Shown: one piece after another, positions 15,996 through 24,600 of the stretch
Position numbering within the stretch: position 1 is the stretch's first letter
How the letters are laid out: each line of letters opens with the position of its first letter
Source of the DNA: Nitrospirota bacterium
GTDB lineage: Bacteria > Nitrospirota > Thermodesulfovibrionia > Thermodesulfovibrionales > JdFR-88
Direction: 5' to 3'
DNA: 36,065 nt
Assembly (NCBI GenBank): GCA_021789555.1
Contig: JAJYJK010000022.1
Span: forward strand, 1-36,065
The notes under the pieces: generated by a model
The model's database searches: none
What the model saw: the letters and a program-made list of their open reading frames with translations, nothing else
What the model was told of the DNA's origin: nothing
Made by a program: the position numbers and the translations under genes

Positions 15996-18900
15996 ATGCG
16001 CTTCACGGATATATTCATCAGACGTCCGGTGCTGGCCACGGTGGTGAGCCTTCTCATTCTGGTTTTGGGACTGCGTTCGATGGGGCTGCTGAAGGTGCGC
16101 GAATATCCGGCAATCCAGAGCGCGGTCGTGACCGTATCGACCACTTACTACGGCGCCGACCCGTCTCTGGTCGCGGGTTTTATCACCACCCCGCTTGAAA
16201 GCTCCATCGCCCAGGCAGGCGGCATCGATTACCTGACCTCCACGAGCACGCTTGGGCAGAGCACCATCGAGGCCAATCTGCGCCTGAACTACGACGTGGG
16301 CAAGGCGCTGACCGAGATCAGCACCAGGGTAAACGCGGTGACCGATCAACTGCCCAGGGAGGCGCAGATACCGCAGATCACGGTGGCCGTCGGCGAGGCG
16401 GTCGATTCGATGTACATAGGCTTTTACAGCAAGGCGCTGCCGACAAACAAGATAACCGATTATCTCATCCGGGTGGTGCAGCCAAGGCTCCAGGCCGTGG
16501 ACGGCGTGCAGACCGCCGAGATACTGGGCGAGCAGCGCTTCGCGCTCCGGGCATGGCTGGACCCCGGGAAGATGGCCGCCTTCGGCGTCACCGGCTCGGA
16601 CATAAGCGGCGCGCTGGCCGCCAACGATTTCATCTCCGCCATAGGGCGCACCAAGGGCCAGATGGTGACGGTGGACCTCACCGCGGCCACGGGGCTGCAC
16701 ACCGTAGACGAGTTCAGGGACCTGGTCATCAAGTCCCGGGGCAATGCCATCGTCCGCCTGGGCGACGTCGCCAACGTGACACTGGGCGCGGAAAACTATG
16801 ACACATCCGTGTTCTTCGACGGAAAGAGCGCCGTCTACATCGGCATCAAGGTCGCGCCCAACGCCAACCTCCTTTCCGTCATCGCGGACATCCACAGGAT
16901 ATTCCCCTCAATCGCGGCGCAGATGCCCCAGGGGCTAAGCGGGCGCATCGTCTATGACGCGACGAAGTACGTGCACAGCTCCATCCGGGAAGTGATAAGC
17001 ACGATTGTCAAGGCGCTGCTGATAGTGACCCTGGTGATATTCATCTCGCTTGGCTCGCCAAGGTCGGTGGTCATCCCCACGGTGGCGATGCCGCTGTCGC
17101 TGATAGGGGCGTTTTTCATCATGCTGGTGCTGGGCTACACGATAAACCTGCTTACGCTGCTGGCCCTTGTGCTTGCGATCGGCCTTGTGGTGGACGATGC
17201 GATAATAGTGGTGGAGAATGTCCACCGGCACATCGAAGGCGGGATGCCGCCCATGGGGGCCGCCTACCAGGGGGCGCGCGAGCTTGCAAACCCCATCATC
17301 GCCATCTCGGTCGTGCTGGTTGCGGTCTATGCGCCCATCGGCTTCATGGGGGGCCTCACGGGGGCGCTGTTTACGGAATTCGCCTATACCCTGGCGGGGA
17401 CCGTGGCCGTCTCCGCTGTGATCGCGCTTACGCTTTCGCCCATGATGTGCTCGCGGTTCCTGAAACCCCATGCGCCCGGCAGGCAGCGGTTCGTGGCCTT
17501 CGTGGACCGCTGGTTCGGGCGCCTCCGGGGCGGCTACCAGCGCCTCTTGCACGGCTCGCTGAACTACCTGCCCGTGACCGCGGTATTCGCCGCGGCAATC
17601 CTGCTTAGCAACTACTTCCTGTACAAGAATTCAAAGAGCGAACTCGCCCCGACGGAGGACCAGGGCGTGATAATCGTCCTGGCCACGGCGGCGCCCGACG
17701 CCACGCTGGAGCAGACGATGCTCTACACCCGCCAGGTCTACAAGATCATGGCCGGCTACCCCGAGACCGATCACGTCTTCCAGCTTGACGGCATAAACGG
17801 GCTGAACTCCGGCATCGCGGGCATGGTCACAAAACCCTGGGACAAGCGGAAGGCGACTACCATGGAGCTTCAGCCGCAAGTGCAGGGGAAGCTGGGCCAG
17901 GTCACGGGCCTGCAGGCGGTCGCCTTCCAGCGCCCCCCGCTGCCGGGAGGCGGGCGGGGCCTGCCGGTGCAATTCGTCATCGGCGCAACGGAGCCGTACA
18001 AAAGATTGAACGAGGTGTCGCAGGCCCTGATGGACAAGGCGCGCGCAAGCGGGATGTTTGCCTATGTGGACAGCGACCTGAAGATAGACAAGCCGCAGAC
18101 AACAGTCTGGTTGGACCGCGACAAGGCGGCCCAGATGGGCCTGACGATGAGCGATATAGGCGGCGCGCTGGGGTCCATGCTCGGGGGCGGTTATGTGAAT
18201 TATTTCGACCTGTCGGGACGCTCCTACAAGGTGATACCGCAGGTGATGCGGCGTGACAGGCTGAACGCCGCGGACCTCGAGGGCTACTACATAAAAACCT
18301 TAAGCGGCGAATCCATCCCGGTGTCGACCGTCGCCAGGCTGAAGACGTCCGTGGTGCCTGAATCGCTCAACCATTTCCAGCAGATGAATTCCGCCACTCT
18401 CTCGGCGGTGCCGGCGGCGGGTGTGACGCTCGGCCAGGCCCTGGACGCGCTGCTTAAACTCTCCAGCGGCGTGCTGCCCGGCGGCTACAGCATCGATTAC
18501 GCGGGCCAATCGAGGCAATACGTGCAGGAATCAAAGGCCCTGATGGTCACGTTCTTCTTTGCGCTCATAATCATCTTCCTCGCGCTTGCCGCCCTGTTTG
18601 AGAGTTTCAGGGACCCCCTCATCGTCCTCATAAGCGTGCCGATGTCCATCTGCGGGGCGATGATATTCATAAGCCTCGGGGTCGGGGGGGCGACCCTGAA
18701 CATCTTCACCGAGGTCGGCCTGGTGACGCTGATAGGCCTTATCAGCAAGCACGGCATCCTGATAGTGCAGTTCGCAAACGACCTGCAGGGCGGGGGCAAA
18801 AGCAAGCGCGAGGCCGTGGAGACGGCCGCCGTCATACGCCTGCGGCCGATACTCATGACCACGGCGGCGATGGTGCTTGGGGTGCTGCCGCTGGTGACCG

Positions 18901-19067
18901 CCACCGGGGCGGGCGCGGAGGGCCGTTTCAATATGGGCCTGGTGATAATGACCGGCATTTCGATAGGCACCCTCTTTACGCTCTTTGTGGTGCCGGCCAT
19001 GTACATGCTGCTGGCCGCGGACCGCTCAAAAGGCGGGCGCCCGGAAGGGCCTGAAAAAATGAATTAA
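15996..19067 (+). CDS. RND multidrug efflux permease, HAE1 family
   Basis: A 1023-residue proton-driven inner-membrane pump of normal family length. Topology is standard: TM1 after FIRRPVLATVVSLL, a large periplasmic domain, TM2-6, a repeat of the layout, and TM7-12. The proton-relay pair Asp400-Asp401 lies in GLVVDDAIIVVENV and Lys918 in LISKHGILIVQF, matching the essential Asp/Asp/Lys triad of AcrB-like pumps; this argues against a metal-efflux (HME) pump. Likely substrates are hydrophobic or amphiphilic compounds, with specificity not predictable. Its TAA at 19065-19067 interlocks tail to tail with the stop of the minus-strand gene at 19064-19066. Confidence 0.95.
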   Translation: MRFTDIFIRRPVLATVVSLLILVLGLRSMGLLKVREYPAIQSAVVTVSTTYYGADPSLVAGFITTPLESSIAQAGGIDYLTSTSTLGQSTIEANLRLNYDVGKALTEISTRVNAVTDQLPREAQIPQITVAVGEAVDSMYIGFYSKALPTNKITDYLIRVVQPRLQAVDGVQTAEILGEQRFALRAWLDPGKMAAFGVTGSDISGALAANDFISAIGRTKGQMVTVDLTAATGLHTVDEFRDLVIKSRGNAIVRLGDVANVTLGAENYDTSVFFDGKSAVYIGIKVAPNANLLSVIADIHRIFPSIAAQMPQGLSGRIVYDATKYVHSSIREVISTIVKALLIVTLVIFISLGSPRSVVIPTVAMPLSLIGAFFIMLVLGYTINLLTLLALVLAIGLVVDDAIIVVENVHRHIEGGMPPMGAAYQGARELANPIIAISVVLVAVYAPIGFMGGLTGALFTEFAYTLAGTVAVSAVIALTLSPMMCSRFLKPHAPGRQRFVAFVDRWFGRLRGGYQRLLHGSLNYLPVTAVFAAAILLSNYFLYKNSKSELAPTEDQGVIIVLATAAPDATLEQTMLYTRQVYKIMAGYPETDHVFQLDGINGLNSGIAGMVTKPWDKRKATTMELQPQVQGKLGQVTGLQAVAFQRPPLPGGGRGLPVQFVIGATEPYKRLNEVSQALMDKARASGMFAYVDSDLKIDKPQTTVWLDRDKAAQMGLTMSDIGGALGSMLGGGYVNYFDLSGRSYKVIPQVMRRDRLNAADLEGYYIKTLSGESIPVSTVARLKTSVVPESLNHFQQMNSATLSAVPAAGVTLGQALDALLKLSSGVLPGGYSIDYAGQSRQYVQESKALMVTFFFALIIIFLALAALFESFRDPLIVLISVPMSICGAMIFISLGVGGATLNIFTEVGLVTLIGLISKHGILIVQFANDLQGGGKSKREAVETAAVIRLRPILMTTAAMVLGVLPLVTATGAGAEGRFNMGLVIMTGISIGTLFTLFVVPAMYMLLAADRSKGGRPEGPEKMN

Positions 19068-19837
19068 CCAGGGCTTTTCACTTCGGCCCTGAAGGGCGCC
19101 GTCCAGTAAAGCCCCAGATAGCCGACCAGGTGACGTTCGCCGAGGATGCTGTGGCCCGCCGAGAAAAGGAGGCTCATGCCTTCGGTGAAATTGTAGTATC
19201 CGCCAAAATTCAATATCCCTGTGCCCCGCCCGTCTTTCGTCGTTGCCCCCAGCGCGAAGACCTCCCCGCCCAGGGTGAGCCGCCTGCCTAATTCCCTCTG
19301 CGCCATCCAGCCGCCAAAAAGGTAATTCCTGCCGTCAGGGGCATGGTTTATTGTGAAACCCATCCCGCCGTAAGTCGTCCAGGGCCCGAAACTCTTCTGG
19401 AGCCAGATCGGGATTTTTTCCATCGCGCGTCCGTTTCCAAGCCCCCTCGATTCGCTGCCCGAGGGGAGCTCTATCATGGGGAAAATCCCCACCTGGGGCG
19501 AATTCGCGGTCTCCCGTATGAACCTGTATTTGACACCGGCCTCGATGTCCCCGGGGCCGTAGGCCGATGGGCCGTCCCTGGGCAGGGAAAGCGTAAGCGG
19601 TATGACCGCATGAAACTGGGTGTCCGGAGCGACACCCGCGTTGAATTCGAAGGCGGGCGCCTGGAGGGTCGTGCCGTCCCGCGCCCTGTCAATCGTGGAG
19701 AAGGCGTAAAACTCGTAATGCCCGTACTCCACGGGCGCCGGATCATCGGTCAAAAAAGGCGGCCCCGCGAAGGCCCGCGCGGAAATGGCTGAAAAAAGGC
19801 AAAGAGTCAATAAAAAAGGGAGGGACCGCCGATGCAT
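19064..19837 (-). CDS. Predicted outer-membrane protein, unknown function
   Basis: A 257-residue protein with signal peptide MHRRSLPFLLTLCLFSAISA and likely cleavage after AFA, giving a mature N-terminus GPPFLTDDPAPVEYGHYEFY. That opening and the following alternating beta-strand sequence resemble the transporter-like outer-membrane proteins often annotated as hypothetical (phenol-pathway MetA family). Ligand unknown. The open frame extends upstream into trxB, but the ATG at 19837 lies one base after the trxB stop and directly precedes the signal peptide, so it is the start. It is the last gene of a bfr-trxB-OMP operon and meets the RND pump gene tail to tail with no terminator between. Confidence 0.75.
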   Translation of the reverse strand: MHRRSLPFLLTLCLFSAISARAFAGPPFLTDDPAPVEYGHYEFYAFSTIDRARDGTTLQAPAFEFNAGVAPDTQFHAVIPLTLSLPRDGPSAYGPGDIEAGVKYRFIRETANSPQVGIFPMIELPSGSESRGLGNGRAMEKIPIWLQKSFGPWTTYGGMGFTINHAPDGRNYLFGGWMAQRELGRRLTLGGEVFALGATTKDGRGTGILNFGGYYNFTEGMSLLFSAGHSILGERHLVGYLGLYWTAPFRAEVKSPG

Positions 19838-19838
19838 G

Positions 19839-20834
19839 TTACGCCTGGTAATGCGAGCAGCGGTGGCGGGGGACCATGCCTTTATGTCCTTCCACGTAAT
19901 GCGCCGCGGCCAGCGCGGCCGTGCAGCCGTCGGCCGCCGCGATAACGATCTGGTTTGCGTATTTCTGCCTGAGGTCCCCGGCGACGAAGACGCCGGCAAC
20001 ATTTGTCTCGCATTTGCCGTCCGTGATGACGAAGCCCTGTTCGTTCATCCGGACGCCAGGGGGGATCAGGGCATTATTCGGCGCATAGCCGATAAAGATA
20101 AAGACGCCCTCAACCTGCAACCTGCCCTTTTCGCCGGTCTTTATATTTTCGAGGGCGACGGCCCGGACCCCCGTTTCGTCTCCCTCGATTTGCGTTAAGA
20201 CCGTGTTCCAGACCGGCTCTATTACGGGCTCGGCTTTCAGGCGGCCCTGGAGCAGCCTGCTTGCCCGAAGCTCGTCTTTCCGATGGACGTGGTAGACCTT
20301 TTTGGCCAGTTTCGCCAGATAGAGCGCCTCCTCCGCGGCCGTATCGCCGCCGCCGACGACGGCGACCGTTTTGTCCTTGAAGAAAAAGCCGTCGCATGTG
20401 GCGCAGTAGGAGACGCCGCTGCCCAGGTATTCGGCTTCTCCCGGGATGCCGAGCTTCCGCACGGTCCCGCCGAGGGCGAGTATCAGGGAAAGGCTGCGGA
20501 GCGTCTCCCCGCCGGCCAGCCCGACCGTGTGGACGTCGGCCCCGGCCTCCACCTGCGTGACTTCCCGCCGCATGACTTCGAGGCCGAAGGACTCGGCGTG
20601 GCGCAGCATTTTCTCCGCCAGCTCGAACCCGGTTATGCCCTGCATGCCCGGATAGTTCTCCACCTCTTTCGATATGGCAAGCTGTCCGCCGGCCAGCCCT
20701 TTTTCTATGAGCAGCGTCTTCAGGGCGGCCCGCTGGCAGTAGAGACCCGCGGTAAGACCCGCCGGCCCCCCGCCGACTATGATCACGTCATAACATTCTT
20801 CCGTATAATCAAGTCTGGCTTTCATATAATTCAA
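19839..20834 (-). CDS. trxB: Thioredoxin-disulfide reductase
   Basis: FAD/NADPH enzyme reducing thioredoxin. The 331 residues contain the FAD motif DVIIVGGGPAGLTAG, the redox pair Cys144-Ala-Thr-Cys147 in SYCATCDGFFF, the NADPH motif VAVVGGGDTAAEEAL and the C-terminal FAD contact GVFVAGDLRQK. It lacks the extra N-terminal domain of AhpF. The start is TTG at 20834 (GGAAG six bases upstream) or the ATG at 20825; the latter begins MKARLDYTEECYD. The start lies inside a triplicated 21-22-bp repeat shared with the end of bfr. Placement with bacterioferritin suggests iron/oxidative-stress expression, but reduction of thioredoxin itself is a housekeeping role. Confidence 0.93.
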   Translation of the reverse strand: MNYMKARLDYTEECYDVIIVGGGPAGLTAGLYCQRAALKTLLIEKGLAGGQLAISKEVENYPGMQGITGFELAEKMLRHAESFGLEVMRREVTQVEAGADVHTVGLAGGETLRSLSLILALGGTVRKLGIPGEAEYLGSGVSYCATCDGFFFKDKTVAVVGGGDTAAEEALYLAKLAKKVYHVHRKDELRASRLLQGRLKAEPVIEPVWNTVLTQIEGDETGVRAVALENIKTGEKGRLQVEGVFIFIGYAPNNALIPPGVRMNEQGFVITDGKCETNVAGVFVAGDLRQKYANQIVIAAADGCTAALAAAHYVEGHKGMVPRHRCSHYQA

Positions 20835-20861
20835 GTCCGGCTTCCATATGATTAAGTCTGG
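20798..20861 (-). repeat. Three tandem 21-22-bp repeats across the bfr-trxB junction
   Basis: On the plus strand three adjacent copies begin CTT: 20798-20818, 20819-20840 and 20841-20861. Each ends in CAAGTCTGG, CAAGTCCGG or TTAAGTCTGG. They include the bfr stop codon (20852-20854), the 17-bp gap, and the first codons of trxB. The copies differ at a few positions each. Confidence 0.85.
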
Positions 20862-21316
20862 ATGGACAGGAAAACGGGCAATGTCATCTGCGAGACCTGG
20901 TCCAAAAGCCCTTCTATGCCGTCTATGTGGTTGTCTTCGTCGCCAAGGATGTGTTCGAGTATCTCGCGCGTGGCGAAATCATTCGCCTCTCCCGCCTGTT
21001 TTATGGCGGAGTTGTAAGATTTTATCGCGCCTTTTTCCGCCTCGTGGTCGTTTTCGAGCTGCTTCAGGACATCAGGGCCGATATGGATTTTCCTCAGATC
21101 GGAGACGATCGGAACGCCTTCCAGAAAGAGTATCCTCCCGATGAGTTTTTCGGCGTGCTTCATCTCGGTAATGGCCCGCTTCTCGAAATGCTCATGCAGC
21201 TTTTTGTATCCCCAGTTGGAGCACATCTCCGAGTGCACCATGTACTGGTTGATTGCGGTCAGTTCGTCGGCAAGAAGCGAATTCAGCGTCTCGATCAATT
21301 CGGGATTGCCCTTCAT
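20852..21316 (-). CDS. bfr: Bacterioferritin
   Basis: A 154-residue haem-containing ferritin that oxidises and stores iron in a 24-subunit shell. All dinuclear ferroxidase ligands are present at canonical positions: Glu18, Glu51, His54, Glu94, Glu127 and His130. Met52, the haem axial ligand that separates Bfr from other ferritins, is in ITEMKHAEKL. The length matches the family, with a slightly different C-terminus ending LSIQT inside a tandem repeat. The start has a very strong AAGGAGG about eight bases upstream, the best ribosome site in the window, implying high expression. I looked for a Fur or PerR box upstream and could not support one. Confidence 0.95.
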   Translation of the reverse strand: MKGNPELIETLNSLLADELTAINQYMVHSEMCSNWGYKKLHEHFEKRAITEMKHAEKLIGRILFLEGVPIVSDLRKIHIGPDVLKQLENDHEAEKGAIKSYNSAIKQAGEANDFATREILEHILGDEDNHIDGIEGLLDQVSQMTLPVFLSIQT

Positions 21317-21396
21317 GAAAAAAACCTCCTTGGTAGAAAAATTTTAGACATTCGTGCATGTTATCATGTTTGGAGACGTAACGCAAATGGCGGATT

Positions 21397-21483
21397 TTAT
21401 CCTGTTATCGGCACTTTTGCGCCGCGTATCTTCCCCTGTTTGATGTCCGGGAGCGCCCGGTTCGCGTCCTCCGCCTCCTTATT
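21397..21483 (-). pseudogene. Remnant: C-terminal end of a zinc-type alcohol dehydrogenase
   Basis: On the minus strand 28 codons without a start run into TAA at 21397-21399. The peptide reads NKEAEDANRALPDIKQG and then KIRGAKVPITG. This closely resembles the last residues of medium-chain zinc alcohol dehydrogenases (pattern EEANxALxxLKxGxIRGxAVL). A stop codon lies directly upstream at 21484-21486, and the rest of the gene is absent. A REP-like palindrome begins 10 bp further on. The match is from memory of the family; the short length limits confidence. Confidence 0.5.
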
Positions 21484-21496
21484 TTAACTCGCAATT

Positions 21497-21516
21497 CCCT
21501 GCTGCTTGCCGCAGGG
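21497..21516. repeat. REP-like palindrome, copy A
   Basis: CCCTGCTGC-TT-GCCGCAGGG is a 9-bp stem with one mismatch and a two-base centre. It is related to the larger palindromes at 26111-26146, 26189-26224 and 35924-35957, all of which have an ATTCC-type left flank. It lies beside the dehydrogenase remnant and is not followed by a T run, so a terminator role is doubtful. Confidence 0.6.
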
Positions 21517-21533
21517 TGGTTCATTAAGTGAAA

Positions 21534-21567
21534 CCCTCTCCCTTTAAGGGGGAGGGTTGGGAGAGGG
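21534..21567. repeat. Intergenic CCCTCTCCC-type repeat, copy 1
   Basis: CCCTCTCCC (21534-21542) can pair with GGGGGAGGG (21548-21556) or perfectly with GGGAGAGGG (21559-21567), giving two mutually exclusive hairpins. A second family member lies between kdpA and kdpB (29559-29592). Such repeats are widespread in intergenic DNA of many bacteria. Here it ends about 46 bp before the large PPDK-like gene and could form in its leader transcript. Confidence 0.7.
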
Positions 21568-21613
21568 TGTTATACTTAAATATACTCTTTTTTTATTCGG
21601 GTGGAGATCAGAA

Positions 21614-24600
21614 ATGCCCGGCCGGATGGATATGATATGCAGTCTCGACTACCTGATAGGCACGCTCGCCACCGCCTACAAAGGCGTGCTCACCACGCTC
21701 GTTGCAAAGGATTTTTGCATCTGCGAAGCAGACGGGATTTCACTTTTCAAGGGCGCAATCCTTTCGATGCCTGCGGGAGATTATTCCGTCTCCCTCATAA
21801 AAGCAGGGGAGGAGCTTGCCCGCTCGCCCATTGCCTCGGGGGGCAGTTTCGAGCTTGCGGCCGAAAGCGCCCTGACGAGCGAGGCCCCGGACTTGCAGAT
21901 CGATATCCTTCAAAACGGAAGGCACATAGGCACTTTCCTTCTAAAGAGGGGCAAAGGGGGCGCCTTTCCCTTCTACACCCCGGCCTTCGAGCTCTCGGAG
22001 GAGATAAAGGGCGTGGATTTCAATCTCCTCACCCGGCCCCTCGAAGGCAGGCCGGGGCTTCTCCGGAAGGCGGAGGACATCGTCTACACGGCGCTCTCCG
22101 CCAAAAAGGACTGGCGGAAATTCTCCGATGAGCTGCACGGCCTGGCAAACGATCTCTTCTGGCAGCAGCGGGAAGTCTTTTACGGCTCGTTCGGCCTGTT
22201 CGTCAAATTCGCCCTCCTGGCCGCGCAGAAGTCCGAAGCGGGCATTAAGACAGAAAGACCCCTGGCGAATTTCCTGGACCTGATGGAGCAGCCGCTCTCC
22301 ATGGAGAGCGACGCCGGCAGGCTTGAAAAGGCCGTCGATGCGTGGCTGAGTGCGCTAAAGGGTTCCAGGGCGGAGCTTTCCCTCCGGCTCTCCCAATCGG
22401 CGAGGGTGCTGTCCGCGATAAATGTGAAATTCCCGCAGGCCGAAATCGGGCCGGCTGTCCGCGCCCTCTTTGCCTCTCTTTTGGAGAGGATAAAAAAGGC
22501 GCCCGCCCTGAGCGCGGAGGCCCTCGGCGAAATAAAGGGTTTCGTTTCGCCGGATGATTTTCGCGGGATTGAAAGATACGGTGAGGAGGCGAAAAAACGG
22601 CTTTTGGCGGAGATGGAGGAAGCGGGACGCCCAATCGTTGCCGCCGCGAAGACGGCAAAGGGCGTACAGCCGGAAATATATGCCGGGTTTTTCCGACAGA
22701 TGGAAAGACCGGGACTTGCCCTTCCGGATGAGATGGGGATGGTGGAGGGTTTTTTCGGCGCGGTCTCGAAAAATTTCAGCGGGGAAAGCGCACCCGCCTT
22801 TACCCGTGTTTTATTCGAGGTGCTCTCGCGCCTGAAGGAAAACCTCTCCGGCCGGGCCGGAGGCGCACTCATCACCGGTGTTGTAGGGTTCGCGGAAAGG
22901 CTGATGGCGGCGGGAAGGCCCGATTTATGCGTGGAGCTTCTCTCGAAGGTCGCAGGAGAGGGGATAGAGCTGCAAAAGGAGGTGGTCCTCAACGCCGCGA
23001 TGGCCTCCCGGATTCTGGCCTCGCGCGATGAGCTTTTGGCTTTCTATAAAGGCGTTTTGAAGCAGATAATCATTCCGCCGCCGGGCATACGCGGATATTC
23101 GACCGAGACGTGGGCCGAAAACGCAAACCCGCTCCATCTCGAACTCATTTCAAGATTTTTGGAGGTGCTTGGCGCGGGTGGCCCGGAACTTGACGACGTA
23201 AAGGCCCACGTGATATGCAATCTCTTTTTAAGCGGCGTTTTCATCCCGGATGACAGGCTCTTTCAGCGCAAGGTATCGGCATATCTGAATTCCCCCGCCA
23301 TGAAGGGGAATTTTCTCCTCAATTACATGCTGTTAAAGAGGCTCCCCGTTTATTTCAATGAGGTGGGGGCCACCGACATGATAAGGGACTACACCACCCG
23401 GATAGATTCCTGGGGAGACGACCCCGTGCTCTATTTCCTCAGGAAACAGGTCCATGTGAACGCGAGCAACTACAATATCCGCCTTGCCGAAGGCATTATG
23501 AGGGCGTGGGCGGCAAATGAACCCGCTCTCCTGGAGGCGCTCGTGCCCCAAGAGGTTTTTAAGGGCCTTGATAAAAAACTCCTGGAGGGCTATCACCGCG
23601 TGATGAGACCTCTCTTCGAGGCCTTTAACCTTAACCTCTTTGATGAGAAGGGGGACATCCGCTTCGAGGAGAAACTCCTCGATGTCCCGGAGGACCGCAT
23701 GAAAGAGGAGATTGAAAAGATACCAGGCGGGGAGGAGGCGCGCCAGAAGGTGCTCTTTCTTTGCAGGATATATCAGGAGATCGTGAAAAAATACGCCCTT
23801 TTCGGCGGGGCCGCAGTCCCCCGGACCGGCTCCGGCCTTCGAGAATTATTGGATAGCATGGAGTCGGCGAAGGTAAAATTTCTCTCGCCGGAAAAGACGG
23901 AGCCCCGGGAATCCCTCTATTTTAAACGGCACATCGCCTTCGGCATCCCGTCGGTGCTGGGCACCTATCACGAGGAGAAGTTCGACGCGTTTTCCGAATT
24001 CTTGAGGCTTGGGGAAAGGGCGAGGGTGGCCTTTGAGGGGATCATCTCCGGAATCGAAGCCGGGAGCGAGGGAGAAAAAACGGCCGAAAAAATCTCCGAA
24101 TGGGTGGAGGCGCCCGGCCTGGCCAACCGGCTTCTGACGGCTGGCGGGATTGCCAATTTCCAGGCGGATGAATTTTCAGTGGTCCTCGCATCCCTGGACG
24201 GGCTCCGGCCTGGACAGATACTGGACGTCCTTCGCATGTGGCAGAAGGAGATCAGATGGGCCGTGGAATCTTTCAACCGCATTTTCCTGCACCCGCTTGG
24301 CGAAGTGCTAAAGGCGACCCACCCCCTGTCCCTCCCCGGAGGGGCTGATTTTGAAAGGCCCCTTCATGGAGGGGATGATTTTGCCGTGAAGGCGGCGGAT
24401 ATCGTAATCAGGGACATGATGACGAGCATCCCCGGGTTTACGGAGGCCGACAGGCTCATAAACGTCGTGGCGGACAGGATTTCCGCCCGTATCGAGCGGG
24501 ACAAGATCGAGGGGAAGGGCGAGGCGGATATCGTCCCGGCCGGCCCCCGCCCGTCGCCTGGGGAAGAGACGGCGGATTTCCTCATGCTCGATGAGCTGAC

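Noticed and set aside
15486-16895. Long minus-strand frame of 469 codons
   Set aside because: It covers the adaptor and pump genes in reverse; high GC makes long antisense frames common, and the translation is His/Arg/Gly-rich without motifs.
19343-19792. Plus-strand 149-codon frame opposite the outer-membrane protein gene
   Set aside because: It is the antisense of a gene with a clear signal peptide and beta-barrel pattern; its own translation has no family features.
21317-21400. Fur or PerR box upstream of bfr
   Set aside because: There are ATGATAACATG-like stretches, but no 19-bp dyad close to the consensus.
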